Source of the DNA: Dactylonectria macrodidyma
Lineage: Eukaryota; Ascomycota; Sordariomycetes; Hypocreales; Nectriaceae
Assembly: GCA_020744425.1 (NCBI GenBank)
Contig: JAGMUV010000011.1
Coordinates: 992,001 to 1,056,000, forward strand
DNA length: 64,000 nucleotides
Reading direction: 5' to 3'
In this document: one piece after another, positions 13,718 to 25,806 of the stretch
Layout of the letters: each line of letters opens with the position of its first letter
Numbering within the stretch: the first letter of the stretch is position 1
Translations under genes and position numbers: made by a program
The notes under the pieces: model-generated
The model's database searches: none
What the model was told of the DNA's origin: nothing
Seen by the model: only the letters and a program-made list of their open reading frames with translations

Positions 13718-14795
13718 ATGTCTTGTAGACAGACAACCCCGGCTCAAGGGCCATACCTCCCCATGCGGGATGCCATGGATCGCCACGACTACGGTGTGAC
13801 CAAGGTCCGAAAGGCTTCGTCCACTGGCGGCGGACGTGCTTGGAGCGAAGACGAGGTAAGCCGGACAACTGTTATCACACATGAGTCTGAAATGGAAACT
13901 AACACGTCATCCGCAGGAGCACTACCTTCTCCAGACTCGACTCCAGAAGATGCCCTACAAGTACATTGCAGCGCATCTCAAGAAGACGGAGTTGGCATGC
14001 CGTCTTCACTACCACCAGCTCTCCCACGGCAGCAACCGACGCAAGCGTGCTGCGTCTTGCTCGTCTGCTGGCACCGCCAACGATCACTCGCCCGCCCTGG
14101 CACAGAGGGGACCCAGCCCGGCCCGCGAAAGCGTGTCTCGCTCGGTCTCGCCCCCCGGAAGCTCTGTCAGCTACAGCCCGCCTCCCCCGAGCAACGGCAA
14201 CTGCATTCAGCTCCCTAGCATCATGAACTCTGGAGAGGTGCCCCGGCTACCGGCCATTCTCCCCAAGCCCTCAGCCATGGCTCTGCCGCATCCCGCAGCC
14301 TCCTCCCAAACGTATGCCTCGCCGGTCGCGGATAACCACGTTTCTGTTCATCCCTCTGTTCCCTACCACCATGCCCCTCACAGCCACCACCGCACCACTC
14401 CTCCTCTCCGCCTGGACTGCTCAGGCCTCCCCGCATCCGCGATGCCCGCTCACACGGCCGCCCACGTCGACCTCTCCCGCCTCCACTCCATCTACTCAGC
14501 CCACCGCAACTCCTTCTGGTCGGCCGTCGCCAACGAGTACGGACCCAACGTCTCCCCCACGGCGCTCGAGCAGGCCTGGAAGACGGGCATCTGCTGCAGC
14601 CAGTCTGCGATGACGCCCATTACGCCCATCTCCAGCCCCGGCAACGGCGAGCGGGATCCCCAGAGCAAGGGACAGGACAAGACCCGCATCTCGTCGATCC
14701 TCGGCATCGACGCAGATCCCCGGACTGCTCGCGATAGAGATATCGTGAGGAGGATGGAGGAGGAGCGCTTCGGCATGATGCAACCTGCCCACTAA
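13718..14795 (+). CDS. Myb-like DNA-binding domain protein (2 exons)
   Basis: Predicted CDS is join(13718..13855,13917..14795), 338 aa. The 61-nt GT-AG intron splits the Myb-like domain in phase 0, joining RAWSEDE to EHYLLQTRL. The domain (about residues 40-92) continues with KMPYKYIAAHLKKTELACRL and a basic SNRRKR stretch, which fits a single-repeat Myb/SANT fold. The middle is Ser/Pro/His-rich and probably disordered. A C-terminal block (about 235-290) with HVDLSRLHSIYSAHRNSFW reads as a conserved helical segment of unknown role. It is likely a nuclear transcription factor. The start is the first ATG of the exon, preceded by a pyrimidine-rich leader of several hundred bases, which is typical of fungal promoters. 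Confidence 0.87.
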
Positions 14796-17700
14796 GCAGC
14801 TTCCTCTTCTTCATCTCTATCTGCCTGAAAGTCCACCTCAGGGCGATCCCCGACAAGCGGGGAAGCGGCGGGGACTTGCCCAATGGTCCTCGGCGCGTGT
14901 ACCATATCCGCACATTGCATTCTCAATTGGCAACATTCCTTTATTCCATCTTGTGGTTGTCGACACTTTGCATGGGAAGCAAAGCTCGCACTCCACAATC
15001 GACACTATAGCACCCGCACGTGCGGGGCAGGGGCGTTTACAGTTATGCCTCCTCATTTAACGACATCTATCATTCATTTCACTTCGTTTTATGGGCTTGC
15101 GCATTCATTATTTTACACTTAACGAGACGAGTATTGTTTAGTGGAATGAGATTCCATTCTCAGGGGTCCGGGGAAAAAAGGGGAAATATTTGGATACGAG
15201 GTTCCTACTACAGGACATGAAGGGTAGGCATTGGGATTGGAGAAAAACCGTTTTTCACAACAGCATTTCTTCCATTTTTCGACTTGGCTTGGAGGAATAC
15301 GGACCCAGCCGGGGCGGCTTGGATATGCTATTTGTTTGTTTGTCGTCTCGTGTTCGTTTCTTATTTTTCTTGTTGAGACGTCGCCGTTCTGTTTCTTTTT
15401 TTGCCTGCGTTTTATTTTTTTTTGTTCATCTCTTTTCTATGTCTTAGTCCCCTACGGCAGGACTCATGAAATGATGTGATGAAACTCGACGCCTGTCTGG
15501 AGTCTGGCCTTACACCGCTTCCTGCGCATGAGGTTGCTTCACGTTTCGGTGGTGGGGGAGGGAGGAGGGGGAGGGATTGGCTAGGTCGGCGGAAAGTTGG
15601 CCGACAACAAAAAATAAATGTTTAGTCTATTTTACGCTCTCCAACAACCAAAAATGTGCCTCGCCTGTGTCTGTGTGTGAGTGTTTCGATGATGTGACGC
15701 AATTTGAAACCGGATGATCGACGGCCTCTGGAGCGGAGATGGGGCTGAGATGCTAGGAGGTTATCAAGTATGTTTCTTCCCCCCCCCCCTCTGGCGAGAC
15801 GGACCGTGCTTCAAGGCTGTCGGATCTACGGCTCTGCGACAGCGGAGATGGGCACTGCCGGGACCCCGTTTTTTGGGAATGCCTGCCGTGTTTTGCAACT
15901 GGAACAATATCGTGAATGCAAGCCACTAGGGCGTCATCTCAGGGCGCAACAAACAGCGAAATGGCTCGTGATTGCCGCTAATATTTTGGGCATTTCCCTT
16001 ACTCGCCTGTGTGTGTGATCCTTTTCATTTACTTCTTTGACACGTGCTGACCGGCCATCTGACGCAACACGATATGCTGATGGCGGGTTGTCATAGTGGC
16101 GCTCGGCGTGCATTCGGCGATGCATGGTTCGGCGATGCATGGGGATGAATGGTCACGTCTTTTTCGTTATCTCATGTTGCCACTCTAGCGGCCGTTTCTT
16201 ACTTCTACCCCGGCTAGTTTTTTCTTCAGTGGCTGGTTTCTGCTGCAGTGCAGTGGAGGCAATTAAAAAAAAAAAGGAGACAGACGAGGTATTTGTGATG
16301 CCGTGCCCGGACGGCGTTGGGGACCATGAACTTCGTTTCCCTCTCCTCCGCCCGCCCCCGCGGCTCGGACCCGGAATGTCGGAGGCGGACCGTTTGGAGA
16401 CCCGGAGCTTGGGCCGTGTCCGGGCCGAGACGGGCTGGTGGAGGAGGAGGGGGGGAGGGGCTGATATTCCAGGTGCAGAAAATGGGAGATGATGCTGAAA
16501 TGCAAAATCACGGCATCCACGTACTTCGCAGGATGGGCATCTTGGCGGGTTACCCCTTTCTGTCTCGCCGGTTCATTCTTTAGTTCCGCACTTGCTTCCG
16601 CAGTCACGACGTTCGACACTGGCTCGACTTCGAGGCCGGCCGAAATTTAAATGTGGGCACCTTCTTTTCCCCTCCCCCTCATCTTTTAGTGCCGCCTCGG
16701 CAGCGAATACCGGACGTCAATTGGACTTTTTTCTCACTCTTTAACTGGATGGAACCAGTTTAACTAGCAGCTTTTAGCTGCAGGCATGAGGAGAGGGAAA
16801 GCTGTTGGGCCGGGTCTCGTGGCCCCGCTCCGATTGCTAAGCCGAGGGTGCGCATTCGACGAGCGAGGCCAATGGACGGCGGATGCGGAGGAGGGTGGAG
16901 CAGAAGCTCGCTCTCTTCCTTTCCCTCTTTCTGTTTTTGAGGCCCGTCATTATGGGTTATTTTGCCTTCGGAAATGCAGCGCCGGCGGGGTGACCGGGTT
17001 CTGGGGACGGCCCATTGGGAGGAGATGAGATGAGGGGCAATGGGCAATGGGCAATGGGCAAGCTTCAATGGCAATGGATGGGTGAAGAGGGGTGAAGCTG
17101 GTTTCGTCATCGTCGACTCGTGTCGTATGTCTGTGTCTGCGGTTTTCAGTCATCCCAAGTTGTTTCCCCCTCGTTACTATACTTTTTGATGCCATTGTAC
17201 CAGGCGTGAACCTTGCGGTGAGTTTCTTCTCCTCCATATCAATGTCTACCTACCTAGAAGATGAAATACACCCTCACACGGCCGTGTTACCTCCTACCCC
17301 CCCTCTTCCCTTGGTAAATGTTACCGGACAGCACACCGTGTTGCCCAACGGCCGTCCATTCGTCATTCCCCACACCGGTGATATCTCCATATGGTAGATA
17401 GAGGAGAAAGCTGCATTTCACCCATCACCTTGGCCTGATTAGCTAGCAAATGCTTCCCCCTCTCAAATTTCTCGTTGCATTTTTTTTTTTTAGCTCCGGG
17501 TAGACAAGGCAAAACGCCACACCCCAACTCTCTCCGCACCCGGTCCTCTCCTCACTCTGCAGGCCGCAGGCCGCATGCCCGCCGCACCGCATTTTCCCCC
17601 TTCACCTTGATGTCTGCCCTCCTCTCACCCTGTGCCATCGCCTGAGAAATTGTTGTTCTCTCTCCGACATCGCTGCTTATTTGTGTTGAATGTTGTGCGG

Positions 17701-17860
17701 CTGTGCTGATTCTCGGGCCCTAGGACTCAAAAACACTTCACACTCGCACACTAGGACAAAAGCCGAGTTGAATACACATACGTAACGGCCCTTTCATCAA
17801 CCCACATATACTGAGACAGAGAGGATCACACACACGCCCACTCGGCCCTAGATTCCCACA
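14796..17860. other. Gene-free interval
   Basis: About 3 kb with no credible CDS between the Myb-type gene and the dehydratase. It holds T-rich and CT-rich stretches, a short C run near 15780, A runs near 16265, and a four-copy GGGCAAT-type tandem motif near 17035-17060. The last few hundred bases are CA/CT-rich and are the probable promoter and leader of the downstream dehydratase. Confidence 0.5.
17035..17061. repeat. GGGCAAT tandem motif
   Basis: About four adjacent copies of a 7-nt GGGCAAT unit about 0.8 kb upstream of the dehydratase start. In reverse complement each copy contains ATTGCCC. A regulatory role is possible but unsupported. Confidence 0.55.
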
Positions 17861-18048
17861 ATGGCGGACCACCAGCAAGCCACCGCCGTCGACCCGACCC
17901 CCACGCGCGATCCCAAGGCCCCGGAGGACTATATCCAGTTCCCCTGCCTTCCCCCTGGCGGGCCGCTCAACCGCTGGTCAGCCAAGATCACCCGCGAGCA
18001 TGACTATCCCGGTGCTCAGGTACGACTATCCCCAGGGCTGGCGGCGGA

Positions 18049-18108
<60 letters not shown>

Positions 18109-20001
18109 TGTGTGTGTGTGTGTGTGCTAAAGCCGGACAATGTAGGCCATGCTCTACGGAGCCGGCGTCCCGAACAAGCAGATGATGAAGACGGCGCCCC
18201 AGGTCGGCGTCGCGACAGTCTGGTGGCAGGGAAACCCGTGCAAGTGAGTCTCGGATGAGTCGTGAAGACGCAGGGAACACAGGCGCTAACATGACTCTCT
18301 GGGTAGTACTCATCGTGAGTGACATCAGATCAAAGGATAAAGGGGCAAGCACTTACAACCAAGCTAGTCCTCGACCTCGGCAACATCGTCAAGAAGGCGA
18401 TTGAGAATGAGGGCATGCTCGGATGGCAGTTTAACACTGTCGGCGTGTCGGATGCCATCACCATGGGCGGCGAAGGTGAGTAACAACACCCCGCTTGATC
18501 TTCATCATGACGGGACTCACCCGAATAACACCAACCACCCGCAGGCATGCGCTTCTCGCTGCAGACGCGCGAGCTCATCGCCGACTCAATCGAGTCAGTG
18601 ACGTGCGCGCAACACCACGACGCCAACATCTCGATCCCCGGCTGTGACAAGAACATGCCAGGCGTCGTCATGGCAGCGGCGCGACACAACCGGCCCTTCA
18701 TCATGATCTACGGCGGCACCATCCGCAAGGGCAAGTCGACGCTGCTCGAGAAGCCCATCAACATTAGCACCTGCTACGAGGCCCAGGGCGCCTTCGCCTA
18801 CGGTCGGCTGCAGGCGGCCACGGACCCCGGGAAGCCCGGCCGGACCAGCGCCGACGTCATGGACGACATCGAGCGGCACGCGTGTCCCGGGGCCGGAGCT
18901 TGCGGCGGCATGTACACGGCCAACACGATGGCGACGGCCATCGAGGCCATGGGCCTGACGCTGCCGGGCTCGTCGTCGTATCCGGCCGACTCGCCCGAGA
19001 AGCACCGCGAGTGCGAGCGGGCGGCTCGTGTGATTCGCACCACCATGGAGAAGGACCTGCGCCCGCGCGACCTGCTCACGCGGGCGGCCTTTGAGAACGC
19101 CCTCGTGCTGACCATGATCCTCGGCGGCTCGACCAACGGCGTGCTGCACTTCCTCGCCATGGCTAACACGGCGGGTGTGCCGCTGACGCTCGACGACGTG
19201 CAGCGCACCAGCGACCGCACGCCGTTCCTGGCGGACCTGGCGCCCAGCGGCAAGTACTTCATGGAGGATTTATATGAAGTCGGCGGCACGCCCTCGGTGC
19301 TCAAGATGCTAGTCGCGAGAGGCGTCATCGACGGCAGCGTCATGACCATCACGGGCAAGACGCTCGCAGAAAACGTCGCCGACTGGCCCAGCCTCGACCC
19401 GGGCCAGCAGATCATCCGCGCGCTCGACGACCCGATCAAGGCGAGCGGGCACATCCGCGTGCTGCGCGGCAACTTTGCGCCGGGCGGCGCCGTGGCCAAG
19501 ATCACGGGCAAGGAGGGCCTCTCGTTCACGGGGCGGGCTCGTGTATTCAACTGCGAGAACGACCTCTCGGCTGCACTGGCTGCGGGTTCTATCAAGCGCG
19601 AGGACGGCAAGCTGGTCGTCGTGGTCCGGTACGAAGGCCCCAAGGGCGGCCCGGGCATGCCGGAGCAGCTCAAGGCGTCGGCGGCTATCATGGGCGCGGG
19701 GCTGACCAACGTGGCGCTCGTGACGGACGGCCGGTATAGCGGAGCTTCGCACGGCTTCATCGTCGGCCATGTGGTGCCGGAGGCGGCGGTCGGCGGACCC
19801 ATTGCCCTGGTGCATGACGGAGACGTCATCACCATCGATGCCGTGCGCAACCGCATCGACGTCGACGTCACCGATGCCGAGCTGGAGCAGCGCCGCGCCG
19901 CTTGGGTTGCTCCCGAGCCCCGTGTCAAGCGCGGTGTCTTGGCCAAGTACGCCCGTCTTGTTGGCGATGCGAGCCACGGTGCTGTGACAGATGTTTGGTA
20001 G
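17861..20001 (+). CDS. Dihydroxy-acid dehydratase (IlvD/Edd family), 5 exons with an 8-nt microexon
   Basis: Predicted CDS is join(17861..18019,18146..18243,18307..18314,18368..18475,18545..20001), 609 aa, close to usual DHAD length. Only this splicing restores the family motifs: GNPCNTHLLDLG spans exons 2-4 across an 8-nt exon 3. The three cysteines expected to hold the Fe-S cluster are C85 (NPCN), C158 (GCDKNMPG) and C244 (GACGGMYTAN). The C-terminal TDGRYSGASHGF block is intact. By family it dehydrates 2,3-dihydroxy-3-methyl acids in branched-chain amino acid synthesis. The N-terminus is Asp/Pro-containing and acidic rather than the Arg/Ser-rich presequence expected of mitochondrial Ilv3. 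It may therefore be a second, non-mitochondrial paralogue or a sugar-acid dehydratase, so no ILV3 symbol is given. Confidence 0.9.
18052..18126. repeat. (GA)n(TG)n compound microsatellite in intron 1
   Basis: About 27 GA units (to 18106) are followed directly by 10 TG units, inside the first intron of the dehydratase. The repeat fills more than half of that 126-nt intron and probably varies in length between strains. Confidence 0.97.
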
Positions 20002-20734
20002 ATGTTGGGGTTGGTTACTGTGGGAAGTAGAGGATAAGGAAAGGAATAAGAAAGTTGGGTTGGCAATGGTCAAGGGATTGGTTGTGTTGCTGGGTGTCAG
20101 TTTGTAAGTGAATATACTGTGCACTCTCGAAACACCAAAAAAAGGGGGGGGGGGGGGGGGGGGGGGGGGTAACAAGGGGCACGAGAAAGTGGATGAAAAA
20201 GGAGATCAAAACCACACGCTTAAATATCCAAAATTTGATACACATTCGTCTCCTCCCATGTGCTTCGACTGCCGGAAGATTCACAACTTACCATGCTCAC
20301 AGCACATGCAACACAACGCCGACTTCGAAACAGTAATCAGTATGTACATACAGACTCATCTCTATTATCGACAAAAAGACCATCCGTACTTGTACTCATA
20401 CTGCAAAAAGCCAACAAACGAACGAAGGGTATCGCGCAGACCGCCACATGCTTCCTCCCCGCCTCCCCGCCGTCTTCCTTCTGCGTGTTGCTCACTCTTG
20501 CTCTTGGATGCAACGTAATTACTGAACCCGAACCGTACACAAACAGCCCGGCTACTTCCATCCTTCCATCGATGCTTGAAACTAAGGGAATCATTTGCAT
20601 AGCCGGCGCACACTCTCTCGACTACACCTTTACCATCTGACTTCTGTCCACCGTAGATTCTTGAGTCTGATAGGACAATCGCTGCTGCCAGCAAATGCAA
20701 GACAGTGAGTCGACCGGTGACTCTCTGGCGGACT
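20002..20734. other. Convergent 3' intergenic region with poly-G run
   Basis: Lies between the convergent dehydratase and Mvp1 genes and should hold both 3' UTRs. An uninterrupted G tract occurs at 20144-20169. No additional gene is supported. Confidence 0.6.
20144..20169. repeat. 26-nt homopolymer of G
   Basis: An uninterrupted run of about 26 G follows seven A, about 140 nt after the dehydratase stop codon. Such tracts are rare in fungal genomes, can form G-quadruplexes and are prone to length error in sequencing. Confidence 0.95.
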
Positions 20735-23220
20735 CTAGTCGCCCAGCGGCATGCCCTCGAGTTCGTCGAGCAGCCGTCGCCAGTTGTCGGCCAGCATCTC
20801 TGCATACTTGACTCGCTCTCCGGCCCAGTCCTGGTTCCAACGGCTGACGTGGTACTGCGTCGTTTGGAACGTGATGAGTTCGTCGCGGATGCACTCCTTG
20901 ACGAAGATGGACCGGTTATGTTGCTGGACAATAGATTCCTTGTCCTAATTTACATGTTAGCACTCATCTGCGACGGGACAGACTCAAAACTTACCTTGAT
21001 GATGTTCTCGGCCACCTTTTCAATCTCGCCGGGCTTCACTAGGCCTTCCGGTTTCGATCTCAAGTTGCCCAGCTTCGTCTCGTTGGTCTGGATCCTCCGC
21101 TCGAGGTACGGAATGTTGTCCTTGTCCAACCGCTCCCGCCTCTCAAACAGCTCCCGCATGCTGACGAGAGCATCGCGCTGGCGCTTCAGATCTTCTAGAA
21201 CACCCTCGTCCCATCCTCGGCTCTCATCCTCCAACAGAGCCTGGCACGTTCGCAAGTGCTTGCTCATCGCAACCAAGCCGTCATTGAGCAGGGGAACCTC
21301 GTTGGTGTCTGTCGCATACGTGTCGGCCGAGGCTTCAGTAAGCGATGCCAGCGACAGAGCAATGCGAGCGTGGTCAGCTGCCACGCCCTCAGTTCGCTTG
21401 ACAAGGCGGTCCATGATGTTGCAGACAGTAATGTACAGCTCAGCAGATCGTCGGATGCCGGCTCGGGTTCGGGTGAAGAGGTCCTCGAGAGTGGGCGGTA
21501 GCGAATCTTCGAGACCCGGGGGGAGCGCTCGCTCGGCGAATTCGTCTTGAACAGAAATTGTGGCCTGCTTGCGCCAAACAGCCAGTTCCTGTTCGTCCTG
21601 TTAGGGTCAATGACACACCGTCAAAAAGTGGAAGGGAACATACCGTGGGAACAGTCAGGAACATGATGACCATCTGTTCCTGGTTCAGCACTGGGTGCCG
21701 CACAAGGGCATTCAAGAATCTAGCTAGGCCCCTCCTCCGCTTCTCAATGAAGGCGCCGTCGTTGGACAAGTGACTGCCATTGACTCCCATGCGCTTGGGC
21801 GGGAGCAGCGGTAGGACTCGGAAGGGGTATCTCTTGTGGAGGCAATCTAGTAGCCAGACAAAATCGCTATACCGGCGGATGACTTTGCTGCCGCGACGCA
21901 GACTGGCGACTTCGTAGTTGTGGTGTTGGAACATGAACATGCCCTCCTTCTCTGGCATCAGGGTCACAATGACGTTCTCCTCAACGCTGTGGCCGGCCCT
22001 GCCCCTGGGCTGTTGCGGGATGCCAGCCGGCGGGTTGCCACTCGGCGTCCGATCAGGCGCGCCAAAAGGGTTGGGATCGCTGCTCTGCGGTGTCTCGCCA
22101 AAGCCTCCACCAGCGGCAGCGTTTCCATCAAAGTAGCTCCATCCGCCGGGCGCTGGGGCGACGCTGGTGACCGTTTGTTGTGCTCCATTCGCGGCTGGGG
22201 CGACAGGCGAGGCATACTCGTCGATATCTGGAGACGCGATGGGAGCCGTCACGACGGGCGGCGGCGGTGGAGGTGGCGACGGCTGGACGAAGCTGGAGTG
22301 GCCGTTTGTGTTGTGGTTGCGAGCGCCGTTTGGCTTTGCGTGATCATGGTTCTTGTGGACATCAGGCGTGTTCCATGGGTCGTCCTCGGGCAGGTCGTCC
22401 ATGGCCGGTCGGGGCAGCTTGGGCTGCCGGGGAGTTGGCGGTGTGTCTTTGGGGGGAGTCTGGGGAGGCTTGGCTGCAAGTTCGTCCACGGGAGGCAGGA
22501 TAGGTTCGGCGGTGATGCCGGGGAGCTTGGGCTGCGGCAGGTCTACCAACGAAATGAGTTATTAGCTGGAGTGTCTCCACCAACGGTAGGCCGGGGCACA
22601 TGAATCCACTGATACAGATGCGATACGATAAGGTACGAGATGGGAATGACATGTGTTGCCAGTAAAGCCGCAGTTTGCTAGCGATATGCTTTGGTGTGCA
22701 AGTAGAGATTCAACTTACTGCGTCGTCGTTCATCCACGCCATCAAGGCTGATGATCTCGCCTTCCTGCGCCAAACCCACCAGTGCCAGCAGGACATTGAA
22801 CTCAGGGCGGCCCAGCGTGACATCACTGCCTCCCGGCGCCACCAGGGACATGATGCGGGCCTGGGCATCGGCTCCTAGCCGCGCTGTGGCGAAGAGTTTC
22901 GCGATACCACCAGCTGCGACTCGCCCGCCTTCGCCATTCTCGCGCAGCGCAATGTCGAACGTCTCGATGTAGCTGTCGGGAACCACTGATGTCGGCAGCA
23001 GGTTGCGGATTAGATCGGCCCGGCTCTGTTGCTTCCGCGGCGTTGGCATATCCCACGGCGAGCCTCCGCCTGCACCGTCGTCTTCGGCGAAGAGGCTGCT
23101 AGAGGACGCTTTAGATTCGGGCTCGACGTCGAAGAGGCCGCCGCCTCCACCAGACTTGGGCCGCCCAGGCGACGTCACCATGGTGGGCTCGTCGGTGGGC
23201 GACGTTCCAAAGAGTGACAT
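20735..23220 (-). CDS. MVP1: Sorting nexin Mvp1 (PX-BAR protein), 4 exons
   Basis: Predicted CDS is complement(join(20735..20944,20995..21597,21644..22542,22719..23220)), 737 aa. The N-terminus (MSLFGTSP) and an EH-like helical region with LIRNLLPTSVVPDSYIETFD precede a long Pro-rich linker. A PX domain follows, with SVEENVIVTLMPEKEGMF, the phosphoinositide-binding RRYSDFVWLL and LPLLPPKR. The C-terminal third is helical and charged, as in a BAR domain. Mvp1 binds PI3P on endosomes and retrieves membrane proteins back to the Golgi. All three introns are in phase and rebuild continuous homology. It converges on the dehydratase and lies head-to-tail with the uL15m gene. Confidence 0.93.
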
Positions 23221-23968
23221 TGTGCGAAGGAATGGCTCTCGAGGAAGCGCTCGTCGTCGATATCGCGCAGCGGATTCAAGCCGAGGTCTTGGTCGTTATC
23301 CCCGTCAAGGGCGGTTGATGCTGATCGTAAGAGGGGAGGGGGGAGTGGGAGGGAGATTCGTAATCGCCGTCGAGACCGAGAGCGCAAGGCCAGGCGCCAG
23401 GGCACTAAGTAAGTGAGGCTACCTCGGAGGGCCTGTAAGATATGGAATGAGGTGCAGAATCAACAGGAAATGCAGCGGCTAATCAAAACAGAGATGCACA
23501 CAATTGGGGGAGCAGGGCGCGCGGGTTGCTGAGAGGGAGTTGTGAGTTGTGAGGGAGGTTGGTGAAGTCATGACTGGGGTGGAGACGCCCTGGCCGTTGG
23601 CGCTGTAACGCACTGTTTCGCACTCCGAGGCAACCTGGTAAAAGCTCCTGTGGAGCATCCTTCAATGCACGAACGTACCTGGTCCCCCGCTGCATGCGCG
23701 CCATATCATTCATCATTCCCGTTCCATCACAGCGCCACATTTGGCTCTGACAGGTAACGAGCACAGAGGAACCCGCCTTACGGCTGTTGTACGCATTGAT
23801 GGGTTTCATTGTTCTCATTACCATGATGGAATTCATACAGAATCCCATCGCTTTCAGCATCTATGTCCAAGTGTGATTGTACATTGGTCTTGTCACATTC
23901 AAGTACTGTCTTCAGTACGGTATAATACAATGTTCCAACGGCTCTGCTGCGCCTCGCTCTGCGACTTT
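23221..23968. other. Intergenic region upstream of Mvp1
   Basis: Contains the likely Mvp1 promoter and 5' leader and the 3' UTR of the uL15m gene. No additional coding region is supported. Confidence 0.6.
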
Positions 23969-24919
23969 CTAAAACAACGTCTCCTCGGTCGCCGTGTTCG
24001 ACTTCTTGACCGCGCTCTTGATCTTGTGCACGCCCGGCACCCTGAAGTACAGACTGGGCGACTCGCCCGGCGCCAGCTGATGGCTCAGGTACCCTCGGTG
24101 CGCCGGGTCGCGGTAGTACTCAATATCCTCACGGCTCGTGGGATCCGGTAGTCGATAGCGAAACAGGTTCTTCCTCGCCTCCGCCAGCACGCCCTCGACA
24201 TGCTCCTTGCCCTGCGGCAGCGGCTTGTCTGTGTTGATTGACTCGCCCGTCAGGAGCCGCTTGATGGCCAGCCGTGTGTAGTATCTGGTCAGGACCTTGC
24301 CGCCAGCGCCCTCGATGGCGGTGATGGCCTGGGCCGAAACTCGCGAGACCATCACATCAATGGGCTGCTTGATCATTTCTGCGCCGCGGGACAGCACCTT
24401 GACGCCGTCCTTGACCGTTCCAATCAGACCGCTCTCGATCAATTCCTTGGGGGTGATTTGCTTCGTTGCGTCGAGTCGTCCTTGGTCGATCCAGGCCTGG
24501 ATCTGGTCGAGGTTTACTTCTGACATCTTGGCCGCCCGGCTACGTAACAGTTAGAAAACTGGTCCCATCCCCGAACGTCGAATTGGTGCCTCTGGCACTT
24601 ACTAGTTGTTGAATCCCTTTTTGCCGAGCTTGACAATCAGCGGCGTCTGTCCGCCCTGGAACCACGGCTTGACCTTGCCGTGCTGCTTCTGACCCTTGTG
24701 TCCACGTCCAGACGTCTTTCCGTGGCCGGAAGAGGGACCGCGGCCGACTCGCTTCTTCTTGTGCATGGCGCCCGGGTTGTCTGCGAGGCTGCCGAGGATG
24801 GAGGCGTGGCGGCTCTGGAGGGAGAGGCCGGCCATGTAGGCCGTCAGCGAGGTGACGGGGCCATTGGTGGAGGCCCTGCAGCACAGCGCCTGGCTAAGGG
24901 GAGAGATTCGGGGAGGCAT
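23969..24919 (-). CDS. Mitochondrial large-subunit ribosomal protein uL15m (MRPL10 type), 2 exons
   Basis: Predicted CDS is complement(join(23969..24539,24603..24919)), 295 aa, near the length of yeast uL15m. Exon 1 starts at MPPRISPL, with a presequence-like stretch holding Arg, Ser and Ala. It then has the Gly/Lys/Arg-rich uL15 signature [20 protein letters not shown] and [18 protein letters not shown]. The 63-nt intron is in phase and joins KKGFNN to [15 protein letters not shown]. The C-terminal half holds [18 protein letters not shown] and a mitochondria-specific tail. The protein sits in the mitoribosome large subunit. An in-frame ATG at 25099 also exists, but the shorter start is preferred because the extension reads like UTR. 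Confidence 0.92.
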
Positions 24920-25806
24920 TGTCGCAAGAGAGGGGCCGTGGCCGTGTCGAGCTGATGTGAGGCTCTCTAGATGGTCTCGCTGCACTGCGTCTAAATTTTT
25001 GGGAAGCTTTGGCGTGCTCCGACCAGTGGAAATCTTGCTGCCTGAGGCCACAATATTATCTTTCGAAGAACTGGAGACGACAGCTGGATATATCTCCAAT
25101 CGTGCAAAGAGTGGTTAGCTTTGTTTTCAGTGAGAAATTTAACAAGAAGATATAAGTTAATAATTTATCGGATAGACGAATTGCCTGAACAAAGGGGTCA
25201 ATCCATGCTTTGAAATTTCAACGACGAAGTTCACTCTTATGTGAATTCGCTAGGCCAAGTCCCTGGCACGCGGTTTTCTAGAACCTCGAATGCTTCGAGG
25301 AAAGAACTAAAAAAGAATTGTCATGAGGAACTTCCCCCAAATTGCAGCATATCGACAATGAACGCAGATTGATTTGACTTAGCCCTGGCTTTTACGCATT
25401 ACGACAATTAACTATCCTTATAAGGCAGCACATTGGGGTACACCGTACAGCGATGCAACGGACCTGATTGATCTGGAACCTAAATTATATATGCGGTTTG
25501 ATAGCTAGGGACTAAATTAACAGTTATATACCTAGTATGTGAATTATCGATATCCAGTGCTCAATCTGTTTCACGATACGAATCGTGAAACGCAGCTGGT
25601 AACTTGATGTCTTGGAGGGCTCTCAATGCTTGGTAGGGTAGCCTCGGCAGCTACGGCCCCCAAAATTCACCACAACCTATTCAACCAATTTTTTTGGTAA
25701 AGTAAAAATCAAGCTCTTTCTACGATCTCTAGGATAGTTTTCTCTAGAACAAGCTCATTGCCGAAGCATTCGACGCCTATGATATTACCGCCATCAAGCT
25801 ACCAAG
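24920..25806. other. AT-rich intergenic region
   Basis: The first part is the uL15m promoter. From about 25100 base composition drops to AT-rich with frequent TA, unlike the GC-rich genes to the left. This suggests decayed, possibly RIP-affected repeat DNA. No gene is supported before 25807. Confidence 0.5.

Noticed and set aside
14221..14913. Minus-strand ORFs opposite the plus-strand Myb-type gene
   Set aside because: Shadow frames of a GC-rich real exon; the plus-strand frame has the domain.
18595..20175. Minus-strand ORFs of 184, 288 and 422 codons
   Set aside because: Antisense shadows of the dehydratase, which carries all conserved motifs on the plus strand.
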